From Aulostomus chinensis (lineage: Eukaryota > Chordata > Actinopteri > Syngnathiformes > Aulostomidae): a stretch of 64,000 nucleotides of DNA. Of this stretch, positions 12,182 to 22,800 are shown piece by piece. Where the stretch lies: contig JBBMOA010000021.1 of assembly GCA_037954235.1 (NCBI GenBank), forward strand, positions 5,994,501 through 6,058,500. The letters are read 5' to 3'. Both the position numbers and the translations under genes were made by a program. How positions within the stretch are numbered: position 1 is the stretch's first letter; the number at the start of each line of letters is the position of its first letter. The notes under the pieces are model-generated. The model saw only the letters and a program-made list of their open reading frames with translations, searched no databases and was not told the DNA's origin.

Positions 12182-15100
12182 TAGAAGGGCTGCAGAGTTC
12201 AGCAGCACATTGAGGAGATTCAGTCAAGTGTAGACGTCCTAGATTAGAAAACCAAACTTCCCTCAATAAGAACCAAACTTTTACACCACAGAGGAGTGGA
12301 GGAACATTCATTCTCCATCCAGAGAAATTTTGCAAACTTCCTTAAGATAATAATACAAACTTGTGAAACAAACTTGACTACTCAAGATTAGGAAAACAAT
12401 TGCAAACTAAATCACATTCAGCAGCAGCTGATTGAAGGGGCCTAATTTAGGTTTTGCTTGACCCCAGGCTCAATACACAGGGGACTCCAGACAAAAGCAC
12501 TAAGATTTCTATCAGTGTGTTTATGTGCTTGATGAGAGACTCAAGCGGCAGAAAAAGCAGATCTCAGACAAGACATGCACTGAAATATGTTTGGTTGAGG
12601 GGTGGGGGTGGACGCCGTGGTGCTGAGGAGCATTTTCACAGCCGGGTGAAGCCCTAATCTGCCCTTTAACCACAGATCTGTTAGTGCATACACACAAACA
12701 ATGCAACAGTGGTGGCAGATGTGGATTAAAAAGATTGCACAGTCATCCATCCCATTTAACACACACATGCACAACAACTAACTATCTAAACATCGAGTTA
12801 TTAATTTCAGACAAAACCTGTCATGTATTCTTTACAGACTGTGTTAAAGAACTAGACAAACCCTCTGCGTCAAGCGGCCCCCTGAAAGCACCCATTTAAG
12901 AGCATTTGATGCTATACAGTGTGATATACAATGTCCGGTGAAATAAAAACGTCATCAAGGTACCCCCCCCCCCATCCTTCCTATGTTTATAGAAATACAG
13001 AACCACAGAGAGAGGGAAGTCAAAGCTGCTGGTTTGTGGAAGTACGTGCGATTTTATGGGTGAGAAAATGTCTGATGAGTACAACCATATTGGTCAAGCA
13101 CTTTTCTGTTGTGAAACACATGTACATGAATGATGTGACAATTCGTCTTTGTCCAACTGTGATTTGATCAACAGGAGAAAAAGTGACAGTGATCGGTGCT
13201 GCGCTTTGTACAAGTTGAACAATTTTCTACTGTGTGACCGAAACATAACGCAGAGTGCAAAAGGGATGCCAGTGCCTCATCACACAGCATTCCCCTTGTT
13301 GCAAACAATTTCAAACATGCTACCCTCAGGAAAAACACTATTGTTGTCAGAGACTCTGCTTTCTTTTTAAAGGCCAGTAGGGGCAAGTGCACTAATTGCA
13401 TAAAGAGGTCAGATTGTATCAAGTCTTTAGTTCTACTCAGACCTGGTCATAAGTGATCCAATCTCAGAGGCCAGCTTAAAGTAATGGCGTGAACGCAATC
13501 CCTCAAGACACGTTTTGAGGTGGTCTGGGCCACATGTAGCCAAATTCTTTTAGCAGTATTTTCCAATCTTAATTTTAACAAACTATTTTGTGGATTTCCT
13601 TGTGCTTTGTTTTGTTTTGCCTTTAGATGCAGACACTGAACCACTGTGAAGGAAAAAGGGGCACTGGATCCATGAGGAGAAAGGTGTAATTGCAAAATGG
13701 AATGTGGAACAATTACATATTCCCGTCTGTGTAAAGCACTGAGGTAGGAAATTGGTTACCATAATGAAGTGTACCTGGAAGGGCCTATTAGGTAATAATC
13801 CTGGGAGCAAACTGCACAAAACCTGTTTTGCAAAGTCTGATGGGGACACACCCATTAGGGATATGTTTCCTGTTTGATGGAAGAGCCAAGACAAGAAATA
13901 GAGAATGTAGCAGGCCCTGTTTGTGTTTTTCATCTACTATAAAACATTTAAGTAGATGGTATTGACCCAGACTAGCCAATAAATACATTGTTTGACTCTT
14001 GATATGCTCGCATGCTTAATGTAAGGATAGGAACAGCACAGAGCACACAGGAAAAGCAAAGAACCATGACATTGGATATGAGAGGGGGGAATGGGAATGG
14101 TGAATAGAGTCCTTTGTAACCTGTCATGGGACTGGAAAATGCCTAAAAAGATAATTCTGTCTTCCTCACCAGGGTCTTTGAGGGAAGGATAGTTGGTCAA
14201 GACAGCAAAAAAGGATCACTTTCCTCCTGTAAATACATCTTTCTTTTCATCATCATTACTGAAAACTGGCACAAACGGACACACTTTGGTATCATGAATT
14301 AGAGACATGCAGCCCTCTAGAAGGGACCTTTTTCTCTCTATTTAGTGGTATTTTATGGCAACTTTAAGAGTTTACAGCATAATTACAAAATAAACATCTG
14401 TAGACACATAACAAGAAACTCATTAAGGGCCAAAAACTGAGATTAGCAACCATGTTCCAGAATTAAAAGCTAAGGGTATATGCTCAGAGGGGAATTCCCC
14501 ACAAGCTGCAAAGTTAACAGGTTCCCTTTACTCATTCCATGTGGATAAGTTATAATTTACCCCACTGTGGTGAAACAAGTGTCATCAATAAGATCTTGGA
14601 TGGAAAAATCAGACAGAAAAAAAACAGCAACAGCATTAAATTCTTCCTCATCTTTTATGAAGCTATAAGGGTCTTGATGTGGTAAACAGAGCCATCGCTA
14701 GTGCTGCCACATAATCTAAGATTGGCTGGCAGTGCTGGGGGGGATCGCAGGAAACGTAAGAGACTATCAGGATTTCTTAATCTCCATCTGTTCACTACAT
14801 TTAAACCCTCACCAATTCCATCAAGACTCATCCACCCCACCCCCCACCCCCCAACTCTAAATACTGTGACGTATCATGATTGCATTACCGTTTAATCCAA
14901 AAACTCCCTCAAAATTAGTGGCAGCTTGTGAAAAGGCGTCTCCTCTGGGTCGTAGCTCATCTATGATATATTGCATAATATGGTGGTGCAGCAAATAAGC
15001 AGGTATTTTTGTAAGGCCAGCCTGGAGGTTAGCATTTAGTGCCAAAACATAAGCTCTGTAGAAAACAAAATGTAGGAGACTTGAACCTTTTCATTTGCAA

Positions 15101-17043
15101 GATGACCTTCTGCAATGAAAACCACCATTGCAACTTTGAAGTGTTACTGACAGTTTTACACCTACAAAACTAATGCTTTGCTATGAACAAATTATAACAA
15201 AGACACACTATTACTCAGCATTCGGCAAGATGTTTCAGCTCCACAAGCTTTGATTGTGGTCTTTCCTGACGTATTTCATGCCAAAGAACTAAATGTTAAA
15301 ATATCTCAAGTTACTGTGAACCACAGACCTTATTTCATGCATTTACCTAAAAAAATTAAAAAATGTAATTGACCTGGAGACAAGGGAAGCAGACATCAAT
15401 AATGTTAACTAATTTCTGGGACTCATTACTCTGCCGCCCTAGCCAAGACTTGGTGAGGGATTACTCATTATCACAATACTTTGCCCGTGATGATAACAGC
15501 CTCACAATACAGCGATTATGTAATGTACTGCACACATTCAAACACTTGTCAAAATGGTGATAGGGCAATGAGTTTTGTTACACCAGCTGTTACTGTCCGA
15601 TGCCCCCGAATCAACTGCAATAATAAGTACTGCAGTTGTCCCACCCCTTCACAAGTCTGACAACAGTCTAAAACTCAACTCTGGATGAAAACAATGTGCC
15701 CACAAGATTAACAAATGCATTCAGACCCTAACTCACATGTGGGATCATTATGGTGATGCCATTCATCATACAGTCAGTGCCCTTGTTCTCATCCCTGTCA
15801 CCCTGCATGGGCCTGACCTCTCACACTGCTGCCTTGCTGACTCGGAGGGCCAGAGAAGCCCCATATGCCTTGTGTCTGCACGCTACACATTCACCACAAC
15901 CACACGAGACATTCTGTCACCATGCATTTATGCCTCCTGGTTGAAGCCTGCATCAACACAGAGAGACTGAGTCAGTTAGCCGTCTGCGTCAGAGAATTTG
16001 GGTGCGTTCGTCATTTAGTGTTTCAAGGGCCGTGCTCCATGTTCACCATCGATGCATGGCATGTTGTCTGCAGGTGAGCCTCACCAAGCAAAGCGTACAA
16101 TTCACTGTTGCGCATGCTTGAGTTATTTTGAGTTTCTCTTTGTCTGCCTCTGTTGAAACAGTTAAACCTTGAGCCAGGTCCCCTGAGCAATGATACACAA
16201 GGCCATCTTTTATCAAACTAACACAGGGAGGGCTGACCTAAAATAAGTACCTCAATGAGTAAAAAAATAAAGAATGAGATCACGTCAAAGGAAAGAAATT
16301 GTTCTGCAGTCCCCTAGAGTGTCAAGACCTGGTTGGCTTTGGTCCTTTTTTTTGTGCTCCAAGTATGAGACTAAATACTCATCATCCTGAAAATTAACAA
16401 TCAAAAGTGATTACTGTAATATGCGTGTCCACTGCCAAAAGAAGAACAAGAAAGCTCTGTTGTTTACAAATCCCAGAAGGTAACAAGCGGTCCTGTGCCA
16501 ACACTCCAGCCTCTCTTGACCTTGCTTTGGTTACAATCTTCATGAGTGAATGTGCCACTTGTCCCTTTCGCCACTAAGCTAAGGCGATGAATTGTAACCC
16601 TGTCATAGTCTTTACTGGCATTCACACAAAACTTCATCGAAAACACAGCCAGTAGCTTGTCTTCATAAAGAACAATGCCTAGAGCTGAACCAAAAACTGA
16701 GAAAGTCGAGCAAGCGAGTGTTTTGTTCAATGCTCAGTTGAGACAGAGGGAAAATAGACAAACGGCACTCGATCCCTTAAAATAAACTCTGGCCACGCAA
16801 GGAGAACTTTTGTCATATTTTAAATAGCGGGAGTGTGGGTGGGGAAGGTTTTGCCACTCATTCCAGGCATGCCTTTGCATACTGCATTAAATCCAACTGG
16901 CTGCTAATGCCTTTACTACATGGTGTGTACCAGCCCATCACAAGGCTTTATGCTCTCATTCAAGCTGCCAAAGTAGCTACCGAGCTCTTAGAGAGACCCA
17001 TGTACACTTGGCCATGCAAAGGCGGGCGGTAGCATTTTTCAAA

Positions 17044-17068
17044 CACACACACACACATATATATATAC

Positions 17069-17108
<40 letters not shown>
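17044..17108. repeat. (CA)n/(TA)n compound microsatellite
   Basis: CA units interrupted by alternating AT blocks, about 540 nt downstream of scrib exon 1 in the transcript direction. Confidence 0.95.
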
Positions 17109-17110
<2 letters not shown>

Positions 17111-17644
17111 CAGCTTTTCTATCAAGAGCCCGCTTGAACATTACAGGAGACCAGTTACCAATCAATACATCGAGTTACAATAAACTTATGTGGAATACAA
17201 ATAAATCAAATGGGTGATTTAATAAGAAGCTTTGCATGGTTTACTACAGCCTCCTGATGTAGCCATAATTGACAACAACAACAATGATGATATTTAAGAA
17301 AATATGGTATCAGACTAAGGATCAGCAGATGTGTCCTGGAATAGGAACATAATAAATTTGGACAGGTGCATCTCCAGAAGTTACAGCATCTCAAGGCATA
17401 ATTACAAGACTCATATCCAGTGGAGAGGGAGGCGCCTGAGCTGAGGTGGAAGAGCTCAGCAACTGCTCAACTCACGTGACACCAACCTTCACTTTACAAA
17501 GTAGTCGAATTAATCATTGGGGAGCAAAATGTGAGGACATCTAGGACGAATGCATCATAGTTAAGGCCGGAAATCAACAATTCATCCACAGTGCACTGGG
17601 GAGTAATAACACTGCAACGCATAACTAGCATTCCTGGTGCATAC

Positions 17645-17803
17645 CTTAGGTAGCTCTTTGAGTTGGTTGGCATCTAGGAGAAGCTCTTCCAGGCTGCGAC
17701 TGTAGCGGAATACCTCATCAGGGACAGTCTGCAAGTTGCAGTGCCGCTTGTCCACCGACTCGACGTGGCGGTTGCAGCGCCACAGGGGGATGCACTTCAG
17801 CAT
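17645..17803 (-). CDS. scrib: Scribble planar cell polarity protein, first coding exon (partial gene)
   Basis: This exon encodes the first 53 residues of Scribble, the LAP-family scaffold (leucine-rich repeats plus PDZ domains) that acts at the lateral cortex in apicobasal and planar polarity with Dlg and Lgl. The translation starts MLKCIPLWRCNRHVESVDKR, continues through a cap motif, and ends in the first leucine-rich repeat (LLLDANQLKELPK). The wording matches vertebrate Scribble rather than Erbin or LRRC7, which begin differently. The start codon has G at -3. The exon ends in phase 0 at CCTAAG followed by the donor gtatgc. No other LRR or PDZ exon was found to the left, so intron 1 runs at least 17.6 kb and the rest of the gene lies outside the window. 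It is on the same strand as puf60, whose stop codon is about 2.1 kb upstream. Identity is seen directly; the intron length is inferred from failing to find exon 2. Confidence 0.95.
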
Positions 17804-17867
17804 GTCCGGCCGCCGTGGGAGTTAGGGTTGCCGGGTCCTACTGGATTCTCCGCATCGGAGATTGGAG

Positions 17868-17882
17868 CGGGGGGGGGGGGGG
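17868..17882 (+). repeat. G15 run (C15 on the scrib strand)
   Basis: It lies 65-79 nt upstream of the scrib start codon and is followed by more G clusters (GGAGGGGGTGGGAG). In the scrib transcript it would be a C-tract if transcribed. Confidence 0.95.
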
Positions 17883-18825
17883 TACGTGTGGAGGGGGTGG
17901 GAGCGGTGAGGTCGCAATGAGAGATATTTTATGGGGCTCACTGAATGTCAAAACACAACTGTTTTCCCACGACGATCCAGAACGGGAGGCCAAAATCCAA
18001 TTAAGAGACAAAAAATAATCCCTTCGATCAGTTAACGATATTCCCAGTGTGATCAAGGATGGCCAGGTTTCCTCGTAGCGTCTCCCGCCCCGGAATTACA
18101 TGAACAAAACGGAAAACTCTCGCTTGACTGAACTGTTGCCTCACTTCTGATACTCACTTCTCCACTAAATAACGTTAGCCTGTTTTGCTACCGCCACCAT
18201 CCTTATGTCAGACCCGAGCTCTGTCGTGGCTAGCTAAAAAAAATAAAAAATAAAAATACATACAGCCAGCGACCCAGCTAGACAGAAACGGTGTTTGAAG
18301 TATCCTCGACATGAGTAGCGGCTGCCAAAATAAACATTTAACTGGTGTCACTGAAAAAATACCTAACCCCAACACAGCTACCACGTCCAACAGCGCGAGC
18401 CAGCAGAGATAAACCGAAGTGTAACGTTACATGGATGTGCTTGTCCTCACCGGCTGTGTTGTTAGCATGCTAGTAACCATTAGCTAAAATCGGCTAGTAG
18501 CTGACTGAACGCCTTTGTGCCTATCTGCCGTTAGCTAACACTCGCATCACCAAAGCTGCGGAAAACACATTCTTGACCGACCGCTTGGGAATAATAACAG
18601 CATCTCCAAAGACGTCAAAGGAAATGCCCCGGGATGTCTCTGTTGTTGCGACGGATAAAAATGCCAGCAGCGAGGGCAAGGAGCTTCTTCTGGAACAGCC
18701 GCGCTTCCCTCCCCTCGTTGAGCAGAGTCAGGCCGGTTTGGCGTGTGGGGGGCTGGGCTAAGTTTGAGCCGGAGAACCGCCGCTTTGCGTCTCCCAGTTG
18801 CTAAGTCAACAAACATGGATTTGTA

Positions 18826-18840
18826 CCGCCATCTAGCGGG
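18826..18840 (-). promoter_or_regulatory. CTCF-like site upstream of scrib
   Basis: The minus strand reads CCCGCTAGATGGCGG, close to the CCGCNAGRNGGCRG core recognised by CTCF. Confidence 0.4.
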
Positions 18841-18850
18841 TAACACCTTA

Positions 18851-19522
18851 ACTGCTCAGAGACTCAGTTGTTCGGGTAAATCAGGTGTAAACTGATTTCC
18901 TTACGGATAGTTGTTGTACAGTTTGAGCCTGTGCATGAGCACAAAACCAAAACAAGATAAATCATTAGCAGTAATTTGTGTTCAAAGCTGTTTTATTCTT
19001 ACCCTTTTTCCAGTTTCATACTTCAACAGTAAACCATATGATCTTATTAAATACCCTACATTTGGCCACCATGTTATGATCACTTTATAAAGGTTTTTTT
19101 GTGTTTGTGAAACGGCACATTCCATTCTGAAGTTACTGTCCGGTAATACAATTGCCAAGATGACTCTAACAGTCATTTTTGTTGCACAACGTGATTACTG
19201 GGTACGTGTCTGACATAACCGCAGTAAACCGGCAGTTCCTATCAATTTCATTAGCCATTCACAGGAAAGCTGCATTTGCAAAAAATGGTTAATAAAAATC
19301 AATCAAAACGATTAAAAAGGAATCACTTCCTGCATCCACCCTTCCCTTTACCCAGAGCGAGGGGGGTACAGATGAAGGACTTAACTTTGGATTAAAGAAG
19401 TCTTTAGTACTGTAATTGTTCTATGTAATGAAAATTTCTCCTTTATGAGTAAAAAAAAAACAACAACCAAATACATACAAATAAAAAGGACTCACACTTT
19501 TTTTTGTGGACAAACAATAACC
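18851..19522. other. Intergenic interval between puf60 and scrib
   Basis: An AT-rich stretch of about 0.7 kb lies between the likely puf60 end and the scrib CpG-rich flank. It contains an alternative AATAAA on the minus strand near 18.99 kb. I see no gene or named repeat in it. Confidence 0.45.
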
Positions 19523-19877
19523 TTTAATTGTAGAAAGAAAATGTGTGTACACGTCCCAGTAATTTCAGGAAAGAAAAACAATGGAGCTAAAAGCAGGAAA
19601 CCTAAACAAGTTTGGATTACAAAAATCTGCACCAAAAAGGAGTCTTCACGGTTCACAAAGCAAAATATATATCACAGAAATTTGTAATGAACACCCCCCT
19701 CCCCCAATGGGGCATTTTAACATTAATATCAACAGTAATTTAAAAAAAAAAAAAAAAAGGAAAACAAAAAATATAATTACAAGTTTCAGAGGCCCGCGTC
19801 TCTAGCTGCAGTGACTGAAATGAGTTTGGGGCAACAGGTATGAGGATGAATGCTGTGCTGGTGAACCATTTCAGACA
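19523..19877 (-). other. puf60: puf60 3' UTR with candidate poly(A) signal
   Basis: After the stop codon the minus strand contains a U-rich tract opposite the A-run at 19742-19757, then an ATTAAA hexamer at 19528-19523 with GU-containing sequence beyond. This would give a 3' UTR of about 350 nt. The hexamer is a variant, so a more distal end toward 18.99 kb (an AATAAA in minus sense) is also possible. Confidence 0.4.
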
Positions 19878-22800
19878 CTATGCAGAGAGGTCACTACTGT
19901 TGAAACGGTCTTGGTCATACACCTCTGCCACAACTTTCCGCCCTCCAAACCAGCGGTCATTGAGGGCCTGGATAGCTTTGTTCATCTCCGAGGCCATGGA
20001 AAACTCTACAAAGATCTTGACAATGATATCTGCATCCTCCTCTTCTCCTTGCTTTTCCTGGTAAATGATGACTCTGTTGACAGAGCCAAACTTGCCACAT
20101 TCTTCCGTCACCTCGCCTTCCAGGTCGTCGTCTATGTCCTCTGGTCCAACCATATTTCGAAGCACCATTACCGTGGACTGGACAGAGTAATTTTACAAAG
20201 TATTTTTGAATTAAAAAGTAAATATTTTGATGGCTTTTCCCCCCCAACAGTCTAATCAGACACTATTTAAAAAGAAAATCTCACCTCTGATTTCCTCAGC
20301 AGTTTCTGCATGACCATATGTCTGGCGCTGCTGCCCGAGATGCTCATGTGCTCTTGGTCACTCAACATCTCCTGCCCTGTACCGTCTTGTAGCATCTCCT
20401 CTTTCTCCTCTTTCTTCTCTTGTTGGTTGGAGCCTCCAGCTTGATTGGACAGGACGGGTGGTGACGCAAGCACAGGGTTGACCAAACCGACCTGGGGAAG
20501 TACTGGGATGGGGGGACGCACTGGAGTTACACCTGTTAACAAGGATGACACCCAAGTCAGTGACTTTTGACTCAAAATAAAGACGCATCCGTCTTTATCG
20601 GTACAATCACATTATCCATCCTCTTGTTGATCACGATGGCACTTTTTGCCATCGTTGCCAACAGGTCACATTCTACAGGAGTACACTCTGAAAGACATGT
20701 CCTTTACTTCAAAATTATGTTCAAGAAAAGGTCCAAAACGTAAAATGTGGTTTAGAAGGCAATTTCTGATCAGGTGTAACTTCTCCTAATGCTGCAGCGA
20801 GTACCACCTCTTTTGTGTACACACAACAGGAATAAGAAGGGATGTAAATTCTCCATCTATCTTCTATGAAACCTTTTTAGCTCCTCCTACTTCACAACTG
20901 AACTTTCTGAGGAAGCTAGAACAATGCAAGTATTATTAAGAAACATTGTGTAATGTAAGCAATCGGCATGCTTGAAACCATTTCAAACAATGGTTCTATT
21001 AACGTTAGCCACGAAACTAGAACATAACAGATACACACAAGTACAGAAAACCCACATCATTCAACAAATGCACCGCGATACTCAGTGTCCATTATTGTGT
21101 ACCAACCACCAACCTACATACCTTTAGTGCCAAGGCAAAAACAAAAACCCTTGAGAAGTCAGTTCACTTCAAGTTAGTTCTTAAAGGAACCTTTACAGTG
21201 GATAATTTCAAAAACCTATCAAATACTTCTTTCAATCTAATGTGCCCATGTTTTGCCAAAACTATACGAAAAACACCCCAATCCGCCCCAAAATGGTCTT
21301 CCGAGTCCTTGACCTTATGAGAACAAACACCTGTTTTAGTACACACCTGTAATGACCCCTGGTGCTTGGGCAGCCATAACAGCCTGTGGTATTCCCATCT
21401 GCTGACTTAGAAGCTGGGGCGCAGCTAACGCCCCCAGGACTGATGCGCCGGCTACAGCCTCCTTAAGAGAGGGGGGCCCAAGACATTAGGTAAGGGAAAC
21501 ACACAGAACACAGCACAAGGCAGCACAGTCAACGATCACACAGTCATAATACAAAAAGCTCAACCTGGCCTCACATCTGAAGTATCAATAACTAGCATTA
21601 ATGGAATTAATCTGCACTTACAAATTCAATAACTATCCTTAGCAAGCCATTAAAGTAACATTCTATGAGGAGCAAGTGTCTGGTTAATCGTTAACTAAAC
21701 CGTCATGGATATGTGCTTGCTAAGAGAAGACCCTTAGCTTACACACCCACTCAGTGAATGGGAGGAGCTTTGCTTCCTTACTAAAAAATAAAGATGAAAT
21801 CTTTCATCATGTCATACCTATTAAGATTATTTTGAAAACATTAAGCTGGGTAAGTACAGTTGTGTCCAAAGACATCTCATACTTAAGGGCTTTGAAATTG
21901 GCAGGGCAACTACTGCTTACATTGAGAACAAAACTGGCCTTCTCCCAGTCACCTCAATAAAAGTTCTCTGCCCATGTTATCTGTACTGGTATCAAGTCTA
22001 GCTAGATCTGGGTTATATTTACCTGGAAGGCCATTAAATCCCTTTGGAAGGGATTCATACTTGCCTGGGCCGTTATCTTAGCGGTGGCTGCCGCTGCGGC
22101 CACAGCCGCTGCAGGCGGCAGACCACCAGGGGTTGTGGGGGTCAGTAGGGGCATGGGTGGAGTCACTGCTTTGCCCACTCGTAGGTACTGACCCCCCAGG
22201 TCAAAGAGGTTCATAGAAGACACGGCGTCCAAGGCTGACTGAGGCTTTTCATATTCTGTAAGTGAATAAAATGGTGATTAAAAGCAGAGTGAAGGCAACA
22301 CAGGAGCGCGAGCGAATGGCGATCCCCGCAGCTCACCGATGAAGCCAAAGCCTCGGTGTCGTCCTGACGTGGGATCCCTGGCTAACGTACAAGACTTGAT
22401 CCTTCCGAAAGCCTCAAACACACTTTTGATGTCATCATCTGACAGGTCGGGGTGGACAGATGCCACGTAGATCCGATTAAAAGCGCGCGCCTCCTCTGCC
22501 AGCTGGTCAATGATGGGTTGCGCCTGACCGATGTTACTTGGCCGCCCAACCTATAGCACAGATCATACCAGCAGGGCTACTGAATACGGGGTTCATTATA
22601 CAACCGGAGAACGCACTCTCAATCCCTGCAGCGCCACCCAGTTCAGTCAAAGCTACTTTTGGTCTGAATCCTCTGGATTCGCCCGGGTCCATTTATTTTT
22701 TCCATCAAAATCCAAATTAGTGGAAAAACTACTTTTGAGCCTGTGTTTTCAACACGTTTTATCCTGGCCACACCTGAAGTGGCATTAAATTATATTTTGT

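Larger units (their letters stand above)
1..17644 (-). other. scrib: scrib intron 1 (incomplete at its 3' end)
   Basis: AT-rich noncoding sequence follows the donor of scrib exon 1. No exon with recognisable LRR coding was found here. Contents that can be named are a diverged interspersed repeat at 881-941, (CA)n tracts at 3.8, 4.6, 6.1 and 17.05 kb, an antisense SINE at 3.9-4.1 kb, (GA)n and (TC)n tracts at 5.06 and 6.0 kb, a 13-bp hairpin at 9.17 kb, a possible end of a DNA-transposon-derived repeat near 10.4-10.5 kb, and a G19 run at 12.16 kb. Elsewhere I see nothing I can name. The open frames in this stretch, the longest 184 codons at 9596-10150, have no family resemblance. Confidence 0.6.
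17804..18850 (-). promoter_or_regulatory. scrib: scrib 5' flank: probable 5' UTR and CpG-rich promoter
   Basis: The kilobase upstream of the scrib start codon is visibly richer in CpG than the AT-rich introns around it, as expected for a broadly expressed gene's promoter. It holds a G15 run on the plus strand (17868-17882; C15 in the scrib transcript if transcribed), GTTAGC-type motifs between 18170 and 18540, and a CTCF-like site at 18826-18840. No TATA box or unique start site can be assigned, so the limits are approximate. Confidence 0.5.

Noticed and set aside
17645..17803. Assignment to Erbin or LRRC7 instead of Scribble
   Set aside because: Both are LAP proteins with a similar layout, but the MLKCIPLWRC start and the puf60-nrbp2 neighbours point to scrib.
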